64,000 bases of DNA from Lytechinus variegatus. Its lineage: Eukaryota; Echinodermata; Echinoidea; Temnopleuroida; Toxopneustidae. The stretch is taken from the NCBI RefSeq assembly GCF_018143015.1, contig NC_054740.1, forward strand, positions 8,946,140 to 9,010,139, given 5' to 3'. Positions 1 through 11,641 of the stretch are shown here, one piece after another. Positions within the stretch are counted from its first letter, which is position 1; the number at the start of each line of letters is the position of its first letter. The notes under the pieces are model-generated. The model had not been told where the DNA came from, made no database searches, and was given only the letters and a program-made list of their open reading frames with translations. Position numbers and translations under genes: made by a program.

Positions 1-455
1 CAGAAAAATAATAAAAAATATTGGTGAAGGTTTGAGGAAAATCCGTTAAAGAGTAAGAAAGTTCAAAATTTTGGATTTTTGACATCATAAACGAGCAGCT
101 GCCCCATGTGTTATGTACATGTAATATAAAATGTATGAATTTCAAATTTTGTATGGTTCCTGATGACTTAATTTTGTTTTCTTTTCATGATCTGGTGTGA
201 AATCATTTGTCTATTGAAATACAAAAGTTACAGTGAAAACCATTTTCAATTTTCTGAGAAAATGACATTTCATTGATTTTTTACCATTCGCTATGTAGGA
301 ATGCTGCTCGCATATGACGTCACAAATCAAATAATTGAAATTCTAATAACTTTTAATTATTTGATGAATTTTTCTCAAAGCTTCTGCAATATTTTTTATT
401 ATTTTTTCTGCTATTTTTACAATAAACTTTTTGTCAGGGTGAACTTCCCCTTTAA
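1..455 (+). repeat. MITE-like element A, copy 1 (cut by the window start)
   Basis: Inner sequence with ACGAGCAGCTGCCCCAT and CATTCGCTATGTAGGAATGC, ending TCAGGGTGAACTTCCCCTTT. It is the reverse complement of 26350-26813, and its own two ends are inverted copies (GCAGAAAAAATA-type termini). Confidence 0.8.
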
Positions 456-765
456 GATGGAATCAGGAGGGTTGACACCTTTGCGAATATCATTGGAAAT
501 TAATGACAAAATTAATAAGGCTTAAGCCTTAATCAAAGAATAAAAAAGATCACAAGTACATTGCACAGACTTAGAGATCACATAGTTCTTGCAAGATCTA
601 TGTCACTTAAAGGTACAAATTCATGACATCAAGAATATAAATTTTTCAGACAAAGAAAAGTGCTTCCCATGGAAGAAAATGTGTGTAAAAAGACAGAATT
701 CCTACTTTTCTTTGTGAAAAGCATAATCCCAGTTGTAACATAACATTAAAACATGAAGCAAAGCA

Positions 766-937
766 GGTGGGTGTTTCATAAAGCTGTTTATAAAGTTACG
801 AATGACTTTACACATGACTGGAACATGTTCTCAGGTCATATATCAATAACAAAGGGATATCACATAGCACAAAAAAGGATCACCAGTCATGCGTGAAGTC
901 ATTCGTATCTTACAATAAGCTTTATGAAACACCCACC
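766..937. repeat. Foldback element with GGTGGGTGTTTCATAAAG ends
   Basis: 172-bp hairpin. The left arm GGTGGGTGTTTCATAAAGCT is mirrored by the right arm ending TTTATGAAACACCCACC. It abuts ELMOD exon 2. Confidence 0.8.
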
Positions 938-955
938 AGGTGTTGCTATACTTAC

Positions 956-1082
956 TCAGGGTATATCTTAGGATTGATGTTCTTAACCGTCATGGCATAC
1001 TTGACAGCCTCTGAGATGTTGAGGTCATCATCGATCACCATCCTCTGAAATGTTCTCAGTTTGGAGGTTTTCAAGGCATTTT
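956..1082 (-). CDS. ELMOD2: ELMOD-like coding exon 2
   Basis: Acceptor ATTATTTTTTTCTAG and a perfect GTAAGT donor. Only one frame is open. It encodes NALKTSKLRTFQRM through KNINPKIYP and ends in phase 2 (GA). Confidence 0.85.
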
Positions 1083-2074
1083 CTAGAAAAAAATAATAAA
1101 TCATACATAAGAACAAAATATTATAGGGCAAGGACCTTTGCATAGTGTATGTTTACCTGAAAGAACAGCTTTTCAGAAGAATAATGTGAATCAGATCGGT
1201 TTAAATTCACATCGAATGTGAATGAGCCTATTTAAACAAATAAGAAAAACATTGATTGACACTAAAATATCCAAGCAAGAACTCCATATTTTGCAACATA
1301 TGATTAACCAAAACAAATTCTAATATACCTTTATTTTCATTGGCAAGATACTGTACATGTACCTTACCTTTGAAACTGCAGATTTTCATTAAACTGTGGT
1401 TTAAATTCTAGGGTGTATGGGGGATTGCTTGCATAGGGGGTCACTCTAAAAGTATACGAAAAAAAGTACAAAACAATAAAGCAGACAAAACAGAAAAGAG
1501 TCAATAGGTTATTATGAATGAGTGCCATTTTAGCACTTGCCCTTAGCATGACAGGTTGGAAGGGGACACAATCTTTAAGTGCACTTTTCCCCTGCATTAT
1601 ATTTCCTAGATAAGCCACTGTTTGAAATTTGTTAAACAGGCAGGTAAGACTGGAGATAGACCCTTCACTGTTGCATCCTCAGTGGAATGGAACAAAATCC
1701 CTCTCCCATTAAGGTAATCCCCAGCAATTGAATCATTCACGAAGTCTTTAAATTTATTTTTGTTCTAGGCAACTGCTTTCATTTACATGTTTTTCAATGT
1801 GTCTTTGTTTCTGGGCAATTAGGTATCAAAATTGAAATTGTGAGCGCTTTGGGCCATATGGGAAAAGCATGTTATAAACATTGGTTATTATTATTATCTT
1901 TATTGGGTATCAACAACACCTACCGATATCTTTGGTCTTGTGACCGGTCTTGGCATAACTGTTGCAACAGATCCGAAGCAACTCACACTTGCCAGTAGCT
2001 CGTCTAAGCACCCACTTCAACATTGGGCGGAACCAGGTGAAGTAGACATAGAGCCAGATTCTGTACCACATCTC
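956..2074 (-). CDS. ELMOD2: ELMOD1/2-like ELMO-domain protein, N-terminal part (two exons; continues beyond the left edge)
   Basis: ELMOD1-3 proteins are GTPase-activating proteins for ARL2/ARF-family small GTPases, acting on internal membranes; that is family knowledge. Two exons join in phase: 1924-2074 (acceptor CTGTAG, donor GTAGGT, one base left over) and 956-1082 (acceptor TTCTAG, donor GTAAGT). The first ATG is at 2071-2069, right after the acceptor, so the 5' UTR is spliced. The 91 readable residues begin with an aromatic hydrophobic stretch (WYRIWLYVYFTWF), then KWVLRRATGKCELLRIC, DIENALKTSK and KNINPK. These match the ELMOD2 N-terminus residue for residue at KW.LR..TGKCEL.RI, IENsL..SK and KNINP. 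The ELMO domain itself would be encoded to the left of the window. ELMOD1 is the main alternative; the symbol marks the nearest recalled paralogue. Confidence 0.85.
1829..1890 (+). repeat. SINE 3' tail
   Basis: GAGCGCTTTGGGCCATATGG ... TTATAAACATTGG followed by (TTA)n: the 3' end typical of SINEs mobilised by L2/CR1-like LINEs. Confidence 0.5.
1924..2074 (-). CDS. ELMOD2: ELMOD-like coding exon 1 (start codon exon)
   Basis: Acceptor CTTTCTGTAG, then GAG and the start ATG (2071-2069). It encodes the hydrophobic N-terminus and the TGKCELLRIC motif, and ends in phase 1 at a GTAGGT donor. The leftover G plus the first AA of the next exon gives Glu, completing the IENAL motif. Confidence 0.85.
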
Positions 2075-2854
2075 CTACAGAAAGAAATGGCAGCCACAGA
2101 GGGCCTGGAAGAGGTGCAATGACCCACCCACTGTAGATCACAAGTCAAGGGTGATGTCTCTGGCTTGTATAGAGACTGTCAAGAAAAATAAACAGTACAT
2201 GAAGTTTTATGTTTTATACATGTAACTTCGATACTTCTCATATTTTTCAAATGATGAAAAAAAATTTTTTTTCTAAAACTAAGCAAAAGTACAGTTTCAC
2301 AGTATATTTTGTATAATCACTCAATTTCACTTTAGAAAATGCAAAAGTGCCCCTACGACAAGCTTGGTAGCCTTGCTTCCTCGCTTTCAAATTTCTTCTT
2401 AATTTGTTAATTTTTACACAACCCCCCCGAAATAAAATTTTCTACGTACAGCCATGCTCATATTAATATTCCATTTTTCAGTATTATGTTTTATGCTTAA
2501 ATTTGATATTCCATTTTTTAGTAATATGTCTTATGCTTAAATTTGAATTCATGAGATTTTAGCACTTAGGCCATTAGGCCTACTACATGTAGTACTAGTA
2601 TTATGCTTTTCTACAATGATTACTCTGCTGAACTTTACAACTACACATATTTTTTTCACAAGAATTTAATTATACTCTATGGAACGGACTACCAGGTGTC
2701 AAACCGGTATAATTGAGAGTTATCGGGCAGAAGGTATCTGGTACATGCAGTATCGACAGAGCAGAGAACAGCATATAAATGCATAACATAATGAATCCTC
2801 TAAGCTGCAGTCCACACCCTGCCAATCTTTCTGTGTGGGTTACTAATGTTACTT

Positions 2855-3080
2855 AAGGCCTGGTCACACCGCCCGGGCGTTGTTGGAGCGGTCGTGGAGC
2901 GGAAGGGAAAGAGGGTCGAATTTCGCTCACAAAATTGGGGGAAAAAATCTGAAACAAAAATCTAAAAAAAAACAAAACAATCGAAATCAAATATGGTGAA
3001 CGGTAGCAAGTGGTGGTGATTTTTTTTCTCTCTACTCCACGACCGCTCCAATAACGCTCGGGCGGTGTGACCATGCCTTT
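2855..3080. repeat. Foldback element, TIR GGCCTGGTCACACCGCCC
   Basis: Arms of about 45 bp (TGGTCACACCGCCCGGGCGT and GTTGGAGCGGTCGTGGAG, mirrored at 3030-3080) around an AT-rich centre. GC-rich arms in AT-rich DNA. Confidence 0.8.
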
Positions 3081-3420
3081 ACATGTAGCCTAACATTCGA
3101 GCATTAATATACCAAATACAATAAAAGACTGGAACAATCTCCCACTACTTACCTAGGGCTAGGCTATTAGGTCTAACTTAGTCACGTCACCAGGCCCAGG
3201 GATAAAATTTAAAAAAAAACCCGTCAGGCTCAACTCCACACAGACACTCCACACACATTTTGAAATCATATTACCTTGAAAGGTGTCGTTCACCAGAGTA
3301 AATTGCACATTGCATGGAAGCAACATCTAGACAATAGTGCTTCTAAGCAATGTCTTGATTACCCCTTTCCCGGGGGGGGGGGGGGGGTGGCCACTTCCAT
3401 TCATGAGTGGATACTACCAT

Positions 3421-3700
3421 GCGCGACCATGGGGTCTCGAAAAGCACCCTAAACACTTACATGTAGTTCTCATATTCTGAAAATGCACCCCTTAACAAGT
3501 ATTGGCATGTGAAACCCTTCCTTGACAAGTATTGGAAACAAAATGATACTCTTGGCAAATATTCCCTGAAATGAACCCCTAAACAAGTACAGGAATGTTT
3601 TATTGTTAAGGGTCCTTCGGCAGTCGGCTTTACCTTATTTGGTTTAGTACGACCCCACCATCTACACCTCGTGCAAATCGGACTATAATGCTTGAGTCTC
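3421..3700 (+). repeat. Repeat B, copy 1 (internal AACAAGTATTGG units)
   Basis: Contains GGGGTCTCGAAAAGCACCCT and several units of about 28 bp with ACAAGTATTGG. Inverted copy at 26100-26335. Confidence 0.65.
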
Positions 3701-4149
3701 ACGCTTATTAATGGGTGAGACTTGGTAGCTCTGCGGACAAGTGTTGATTTATCATAACCTAACTTGGATCGTGGGAATCATCCCTACAATAGAGTCTTAT
3801 GGGAACCAATTCCAGGCGTCATTGGGGAGTAAGCCCACGAAGTAAATGTTTTTTACTCCCCTGACGCCTCCAGGCTACCCTGGCCTGGGGCCCATTGCAG
3901 AAAGAGTTGCAATCAATCGCAACTCAAAAAATCATGCGCAACTCGATTTTCAACCAATCAACAGCGCGCATTTGGGACTTGTGATTGATTTTTTTGTTTT
4001 GCGTTTGCAACTCCTAGCATTATCGTGATATAGGGAACCACCGTTCACTTCACACAGCAGCGCTTTATTCAGTCACACGCACGGTTCCCTATTTCCACCT
4101 CCATTCACTTTGTACACAAGTGCGCATACACAAATCTACGAGTGGTTCC

Positions 4150-4400
4150 CAAAACCACGATTTGGCCCAACTCCTTCTGAATTCTGCAATGCCCGGCTGA
4201 GCCACTGGTCTGCCTAGTACTTTTGTACTAGGCCTACACGCACGAGTCCTGGGGCCTGGGCCGGGCTCAGGCCCGCGAAGCGTGCCGGTGCTCCCTGCGT
4301 TAAAATTACGTTATACCGACGGTACGGTACCGGTATGGTACCGCTACCGTCTCGCAATAAAATTGTGCGCCCACTGACTTCCGTTCCATATTGGTTCCGT
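4150..4400. other. GC-rich, CpG-containing patch
   Basis: GC-rich stretch with GGGCCTGGGCCGGGCTCAGG and the near-palindromic GGTACGGTACCGGTATGGTACC. It lies 2 kb upstream of the ELMOD start on its strand, so it could be that gene's promoter, but no core element decides this. Confidence 0.25.
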
Positions 4401-4939
4401 TTCTTGAATTCTTAGATATCTATGATACTTACAAATATTTAAAAGATTCTACATGCAAAATCAAAGGTACGGTACTCCCACTATCCTCCTCGGTACAGTT
4501 TGCGGAAACGAAATTGCTTCTTCTCGGGCTCTTCATTGACGTAGCAATTTCCATGGGAATCTCCCTCAGTCATCAGAGTCATTCAGCCATATCGTATATG
4601 GTCTGACTCTATCTCTACTCGTACTCGTACTCGTAGTCTGACTCGAACCGGTAGGCCTATAGCGATTTTGCCACTAGATGGCGTATAATCACTGACGACG
4701 ATGGGATGGGTGGCTGATTGATTGATTGACTGATTGACTGGATGTCGACATTTTCGGGGTAGTTCAGGGGAGGGTTCCAAAACGTCCCCAAAAAGAAAAA
4801 AAAAGGGAAAAAGAGAGGAGAAAAAAGGGAAGGGAGGAAAGGGAAGAAAGGAAGGTAGCTTTGTTTTTTTTTTCTTTATTTTTTTCTCAAAAGAGAAACT
4901 CCTTCACTCTTCTTGCTCTAAATTTATATATGAATATTG

Positions 4940-6080
4940 CTTCCGCGCTGCGCGCGGTTAAATGACAATATTGAAGTTCTCCATTGTTTCCCCCACCTTT
5001 TCTCTAACCCTGTTTTTCCACCTAGTCAGCTATGTGCTTCTTGCCAGTTAAACTTGTATACATTAGGGCATAAATTTGAGTAAGGTTAGGCCGAAGTAAA
5101 TATATGAAGTTATCTTTTTTTTTCAATTGATCGCGCAACTTCTGGTCTGGTCGGCTCCTAGCGGGTAAAATCTTTATATCAGTTTCTGCCGTCACCTCCA
5201 TAACGTCAACTTCTCCCGCTTTTCAGCTCATTATACTAAAAGACCATAATTTTGGGGCAAACAGGTTCCTAATTTAAAAAGAGGAAGGTATGAAATTCGT
5301 GTCGTATTAAATAAAAAAGTATAATATTTTTTTTCAAATTTTATTAAACTTCATGTCATTTCCCTGTTTACATTCATCTCCTGTCCTGTTTTGCGCCCTC
5401 AGTTTGAAATTTTGAATGGGTAAGTAAAGGATAAGTAAAAAAAAAATAGGCATCCTGTTTTATATAGATAGTTTCAATAAATCAAAGAAGTTTCAACTTT
5501 TTGCGCACTATTTTCCTTGTAATGAAGTTCAATAATCTTAGAAAATCAATTGAATTAGAGCCGATTGGGTATTAGAGATATCTACATTTGATGAAACGTC
5601 CGCACTTTGAAATTTCAGAGTTTCATTGCTCTGCGCGGGGAGGAATATCTTCCTTTACCAATCTTCAATCTTCTCCTCTGTTTTGCGAGTTAAAAATATG
5701 CACTGTTGCTAAATTGTTTGTAATCAAATCTGATCTTTCCAAAGAAAGTATTCAATATATCTTTGAGAATACCCTTTTCTCGGGACCCTTTTTATGGCAA
5801 GAAAACTTGATAAAACGCTTTAGCTTCCGCGCTTCGCGCGGGAGTTATTATCATTTTAATTTCTTCCATTGTATACCTCTTTGTGCGTTCACAATCACTT
5901 TTGAAAACAAGGTTCAAAATCGCAATATAGTCAATTGGAGGTACTAGAGACAAGAGAACAGCTCCTTTTCATTTTAATTTATGAAGCACTAAAAGCTTCG
6001 CGCTTTGCGCGGGAGGGGGAAACTCCCTGCACCCACCCCCTAGGGAGCACGCTTCGCGCGCTCTGTAAGTGTTGGCACGA
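4940..6080. repeat. GC-palindrome (GCGCTTCGCGCG) modules
   Basis: Recurring short palindromes (CGCGCTGCGCGCGG at 4944, CGCGCTTCGCGCGG at 5827, CGCGCTTTGCGCGG at 5999, GCTTCGCGCGC at 6050) set in AT-rich DNA, with similar flanks such as TTCTTCCATTGTATACCTC. Confidence 0.55.
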
Positions 6081-6572
6081 TTTGCGTGCATTTACCGGCT
6101 CCAAAATGAAATCCAGGCTACGCTGTTGTCCCAGATCCTTTTTATATAAATGCAATTTTTATAAAGTAAATAATAATAATCCTCACCAAAAGCCTCCTGT
6201 GCCATGTTTACGGTTAAATAAAGGAGTTATAGTCAAGAAGCCTATATGCAGTCACTTGCAGTGCAGTATCAAATGAAACGAGGAAGAGCTCTTTCAGACG
6301 TTATTGGATACCATGTTTTTCATCACTATCATGAAAATGAATTATATTTACCCTTAACATTTTGTCTAGCCTTTTTTACCCCTTCCGTTTTTGCTTTGCG
6401 GTGCCATTTTAGCTCTGTCATTTGACTATAGTCAATCAGGTAGGTATAGTTTATCTGACGAGATATGTTCATTGTTTTTTGTTCATCATGTTCATACTTT
6501 ACATAGCTTGCTTTAAAATGTAAGAAGCTATTTTCAAAACCCACATAAAGTTCTTTTGATACACATAATCAT

Positions 6573-7000
6573 TATGGTCCCGGTATTTGGAACAACATTC
6601 CAAACAACGTTAAGTCATGTTTAACAATATACTTATTTAAAGCCACTATTAAAAGAAAAACCATCGAATCATATGCATCCCCTCTTCAAGTTAATAATTC
6701 AACTGCCATTTACTGCACCCGCACCTGCACCTGCATTGCACCCACTTGATCAATGAAGAAAGAACTTAATGTACCATTTTACGAGGCCGCCATCATTTTC
6801 AAGCTTAACCGCTCACGATGGCGGTCTCCTGCATTTGTTTAAACTGTTATTTTCTTTTCATTGAATATCGCTTCTTGTTTTAATATTTATTTTTCATCGC
6901 TTTGCTATGACTATTGCTTAAATTTGTTTTGTAAAACTTAATTGTATCACCTAGATTTTATGTTGCATATTTGTGCTGAGTGCAGGAATAAAATAAAACC
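6573..7000 (+). mobile_element. 3' end of a non-LTR retrotransposon (RT C-terminus relic)
   Basis: An open frame of 58 codons, 6573-6746, reads YGPGIWNNIPNNVKSCLTIY LFKATIKR... and ends TGA. This is the GP.IWN.LP......F K..LK signature at the C-terminus of CR1/L2/Jockey-type reverse transcriptases. It is followed by about 250 bp of 3' UTR ending GGAATAAAATAAAACCAAAA. The 5' part is missing, as in normal 5' truncation. Confidence 0.7.
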
Positions 7001-7242
7001 AAAACCAAATCATATACCATATTTTTCTTTGTTTGCTGGTGGTTTTATTACTTTAAAAAAAATGTTCAATTGGATGGTTTGTGATCGAGTCATCTCATCT
7101 TTCCAGCTTTCCAGGAACTCGGCAGAACAGTTTTTTGCTGGTAAACGCCAAATTGTTCTACAACCAATTACCTATAAGAAACGCTTTACGCCTCATAGTA
7201 ACTGACCTTATGATATTTTTCCACTTGTTATCAACGTGGAAA

Positions 7243-7312
7243 CAATGACAGAGGTGGGATTCGAACTCCTTGTGATTATAAGTCCAATGCTCTAACCACT
7301 TGGATTTGATTC
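7243..7312 (-). repeat. tRNA-derived sequence (SINE head)
   Basis: The minus strand shows box A-like TGGTTAGAGCATTGG, an anticodon-like ACTTATAAT and box B-like GAGTTCGAATCCC. The variable region is shortened and the acceptor arms do not pair, so this is a SINE or tRNA pseudogene, not a functional tRNA. Confidence 0.55.
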
Positions 7313-8529
7313 GGATATTTTACTCTTTAGTAACCTCGTTGTAACATCAGTAAATGGCATCTTGGATTGTTTACTTGGACCGGTACATGAAATAACAACA
7401 GTGGAGGCAACCGTGTAGCCAGGATTTAATTCTGGAGAGGGTGGTAAGTTCACGCGAACCGTGAAAAAAAATAAAAGGGCGCACGAAGCGCGAAGATTTT
7501 GATATATATATCATCAAATTCAAATAAAAAGAAGGCGTCTCTTGCGTCTCTATAATACTCTTATCAACTCGAATTCAATTGAATTGCTGTGATTAAAAAA
7601 AATCTTTTCAAAGGACATTATAAGCTTAAAAATTTGAAATAAGATTGAAGAATTTGAAATAATTCCTCTTGTAAAATGTGTTATAAAATTGAGAACAGAA
7701 GTGGCATAAAATGCCTTTCTTGGTCATATCAGATTTGATTTAAATTTCGTCATCTAAAGTTAAATTACTCAAGTCGCAAAACAGAGAAGAAGACGGGTAT
7801 ATACAGGAAAGAAATAGGCCCTATTTCTTCCCGCGAATGGCGTTGCTCTGAATTTTAGAAATTTCTCTGAAACTTTAACCTGTTATAATTTGACATTTCT
7901 TAGACGATAACCGAGATCAAAGTGTCAAAAGGATGATGCAAGCTAGAAAAGGGGCTTATACTTCTTCCCTTTCCATGCTCGCGAAGCACGGAAACCTTTG
8001 TGATTTTTTTATTTTTATTTCAAGACAGGAGATGGATGTGCAGCGATATAGAATAAAGTTTCATATCATATACTTTTGCATATAACACGGAACGAATCTT
8101 AATGCCTCCCCCTTTTACTTCGCCAAAAATTACTTGCTGAAAAGCGAAAGAAATATCATTGGGGAGTCGGGAAGTGGCGGTAATGTTAAAGCCAACATTT
8201 TGGATCAATGCAATTTGAAAAAAAGTACTTTTCATAGTATACTCTCTATACCCATGTATAATTTATGAATTATTTCTGGCAAGAATATAAGATTCTCACA
8301 GCCGGAAAGGGGAAAAATGGAGTAGAAAAAAAGTGTGGGAAACAAAAGAGAATGGCTATTTTGATATTTTCCAGCGCGGAGCGCTAAAGCGAAATTTTGT
8401 ATGAAAAGAGAATCAACTTTTCGTTAAGGATTTTTATTCTTTTGACAAAAAAGGGGGAAAAACAACAAACCTATGTTTTTCTTCCCTTTTATTCTTTCGC
8501 CTTTTCTTTCTCTCCTTTTCCTCTTCTTC

Positions 8530-8800
8530 TATTTTTTTTTTGGGGGGGGGGCGACCGCCCCCTGGCTACGCGCCTGAGTGGAGGCGGATGAAGAGTAGAA
8601 GGAGGTGGGGAAGGAGGAGCAGCAGGGGAATGTAGAGGAACAGAAGGAAAGGGATTCGGTAGTGGAGGAGGAGGTAGAAGCAGGCGCGCCGGAACACTTT
8701 CATTTTTTTTTTGGGGGGGGGGCAAAATCCCGAAGGGGGCACAATATTTTTGAAAGCGTGAGATACGGAAGCGATCCAGCGGGAGCGGGTGTGGGACCCC
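8530..8800. repeat. Poly(T)-poly(G) junctions with a purine-rich block
   Basis: Two T10G8-10 blocks (8533, 8704) bracket a GGA/GAA-rich stretch of about 130 bp. Same layout as at 10300-11130. Confidence 0.5.
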
Positions 8801-10299
8801 CCACGGTAAGAACTTTGTGTAAAAATTGAGTGTAAAAGTTGCGTTTCTAAGAGCATTCAAAAATACATTTCTTGAGAATTAAACAGTCTTGGAGTTCTTT
8901 TTGCTCCTGTTTCCTCCCTTCTGACCTAGACTGGTGTTTCTTCATGATCAGGGTCGCAGTTCCAGCAAATTACGAGCCTTATTGCAAACTCAATTGTTTC
9001 AAACCATTGTAATATAGGCCTTTTAAAGACTTTAAGATGACAAACATGACCGTACGCAGCCGGGAGCCGCCGATCGAGAGGGCAAAATTCACCAATTTTA
9101 TTCTAGAAAATGCAAAAGCTCCCCCATCACCATGGGCGGAAATCCCAGGGGGACGCGTTCCCCCCGGGTATCAAATGTCCCCCTACTATTTGTGCTCTTT
9201 TATTATGGAAAAACATAATTTAAAATCGAAATTATACACATGTATCCTCGAATTTCGAAATATATATAAACAGATAGTTTTTGTTAAGAACTTGGTTAGG
9301 AAAAGAAAAGGCATACCGGCCCAACTATTCTCTAACTCGCATCTATATGCCAGCCAAAGAGTGATGACATTGATGACATCGATGGCCATTGTCAATTTCA
9401 TAACTAATAAAATGACGAAAAAAGAAAATCGCCTCTGGATACTTATAAGTAAATTTAGTGCATAGACGGTTAGACGAGAATGTTCCATACCCAGTAAAAT
9501 CATACCTTTGTTAAGCCAATTCACTTTCCCTTTATTCCAAATTTACTTGGAATATAAGAATATTTTCATTGTTCGCGTACTCAGTATAAAGAATAGTTTT
9601 CATGAGTTATGATTAATCCTTTCACAGTGAACTTTAACTATGTTTAATCCCCCCAAATTTGTTTTTAAACACTCTATTAACGAGACTTATATTCCATTTT
9701 TACACAAAATTCCTGCCATGGGAGGGGTCATCATAGGTAGATCAAGACAGGGGGCGAAACGGCGGAAGGTGAGGTGAAAAATAAGAAGAAACATAGGGAA
9801 GAAAGTTGAATGATGGAAGGGAGGGGAATAATTGGGAAAAAAGAAAACTTTCAGGTCATAGTATAAAAATAAATAAATCGCTCGCGCTTTGCATAAATAC
9901 ACAGCCATCTCTTTATTTCAAAACGTGCTTGATTTTTTTTACTTTTTAGATCGTAATATATAAAATCAAATCATTTATCTTAGAAGATAACCATCTTTTT
10001 CATAATTTGTAGGTATAAATATTTAAAAAAAATAGCTTGCCATTCGGTTTCAGTCTGAAATGTATTCATTGAAAGGTTAAACGTTATCACACTGTAATAA
10101 GATGGAAAAGGGGCTTATCAAAAGTATGTTTCACAGAGGAACTGTTCGTCAAAAGACGCGAGGCTTACTATGATAATGTAATTGCCCCGTCAGGAGCAAA
10201 ATTTTTTAATTTTTGACAATGGAAATGCCAATTTTTAGGCAGAAAAGTGCCTTCATCGTTTACTTTTGTCCTTAAATAATTTATAATTTTTCTACTTTC

Positions 10300-11130
10300 A
10301 GGGGGGCACATTGGGGGGGGGGGCAAAATCTTGTTTTGCCCCCCCCCCGAAAAAAAAAATTATTTGGGGGGGGGCCGCTTCCGGCGCCCTTGGGTAGAAG
10401 TACAACAGAAAGTAGAAGAGAAGCACGATGATCTGGTTGGGGAGGAGAGGCAGCATCATGAGCAGGTCGCGGAGGTATAGAAGAGAACAAGTATAGGAGG
10501 AGCACGAGGACTTGGTTGAGCAGCAGTAACTGCAGTAACAGGAGAATGTGTAGAGGAAGAAGAGGAGGTTGTGGAGAAGGAGGAGCAGCCCGTCAAGGAT
10601 TAAGTAGAACAACAGAAAGTAGAGGAGGAGCATCAGCATCATAGTGATGTAGAAGAGAAGGAGGAGGAGGAGGAAGGGGGATCAACAGGAGGTGGAGGTT
10701 GGAGAGGATGAGATGACACAAAAGGAGACAGGAGTGCAGGTAGAGAGGAGCTCAAACAGCTCCACGACGGAGCAAGATGACAAGGAGAATACATCAGCAG
10801 ATAGAGGAGGAGCAACATCAGACTGTGAAGAAACATGATGATCATCAGCAGAATGAGGGGGGTGAAGATGAAGTCAGTGAAGGTGAAGAGCCACCAAGAT
10901 GTTGACATGGTTGAGGTGGAGGAAGAGCAGGTGGACAAAATGAAGTTAAAAGAGGAGCTGAAGGATCAGTAGGAGGAGCTGCAAGATGAGAACGGGGAAG
11001 AGCAAGAGATGGAAGAGGATGAGGAGCTAGGAGAAGGCGGAGAAAGAAGAAGGGGAAGAAGAGGGGAGGGTGTGCATCAAAACCGACAAAAATCTTTCAA
11101 GAAGGAGGCGGAGATGGTAGAGAAAACTGT
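10300..11130 (+). repeat. Poly(G)/(C) cluster followed by a long degenerate purine tract
   Basis: A run of G and C homopolymers (10310-10373) leads into about 700 bp of nearly pure AGGAGG/GAAGA-type sequence with many stops in all frames. Confidence 0.6.
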
Positions 11131-11635
11131 TTTTTTAACCCGCTGCCGAGTATTGTATATCACAGATTCTTGACTCATTCTTTCGAACTAAATTTTGTAT
11201 GTGAGGTAGAAACTCGAAGAAAATTGACGATTGACGAAAGTTGGATGGGATGATGAGAAGTACCTCTTGGTGGAGGGATCCAATAAATAACACAATCGTA
11301 AACAGATAGACATCGAATACAAATATCTTTAAAAATATATTTCAATTGTAGAAGAAAATTAATGGATCAACAAAGAGAGCGCCGTGAGCTGGAATTCATT
11401 TGAAATGCGAAATAAGAAATTTACACACGACATCATTTGCACCAGCACGGAAAGTTCGTCATCTTTTGTGAAGAAAATGGAATAAACCGCCACTCTATTT
11501 GAGTTTCGAGACTGAAGTCATATACCCCCTCCCTATACTAATTCTACCGATTTTACCTTCGCTGTGCTTGCTCGCGTAATTCATTATAGGGGTGACAAGA
11601 TATCTGCTGTTGTAAGCAAATGTTTCTTGTTTTCG

Positions 11636-11641
11636 TTTATT
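11636..11641 (-). terminator. Candidate poly(A) signal of TMEM184C-like gene
   Basis: AATAAA on the minus strand, about 655 nt past the stop codon, in otherwise gene-free AT-rich DNA. Such hexamers are common by chance. Confidence 0.25.

Noticed and set aside
1160..1228. Candidate exon between TTTAAATAG and GTAAAC reading SFTFDVNLNRSDSHYSSEKL on the minus strand
   Set aside because: It fits ELMOD exon 1 in phase but not exon 2, and the direct 1924-to-1082 junction restores the conserved IEN..L..SK motif.
1378..1454. Candidate minus-strand exon reading VTPYASNPPYTLEFKPQF
   Set aside because: Out of phase with exon 956-1082 and absent from ELMOD family sequence; most likely a chance open stretch.
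7243..7312. Functional tRNA gene
   Set aside because: A and B boxes are present, but the anticodon and acceptor arms do not form a proper cloverleaf; a SINE or pseudogene is likelier.
8489..8860. Open frames on both strands in the Pro/Glu-rich region
   Set aside because: Low-complexity purine/pyrimidine repeat with homopolymer blocks, no splice structure or family match.
9037..9465. 142-residue plus-strand open frame
   Set aside because: No domain; it begins in repeat-like sequence (CCGGGAGCCGCCGATCGAGA) and has no supporting codon or splice evidence.
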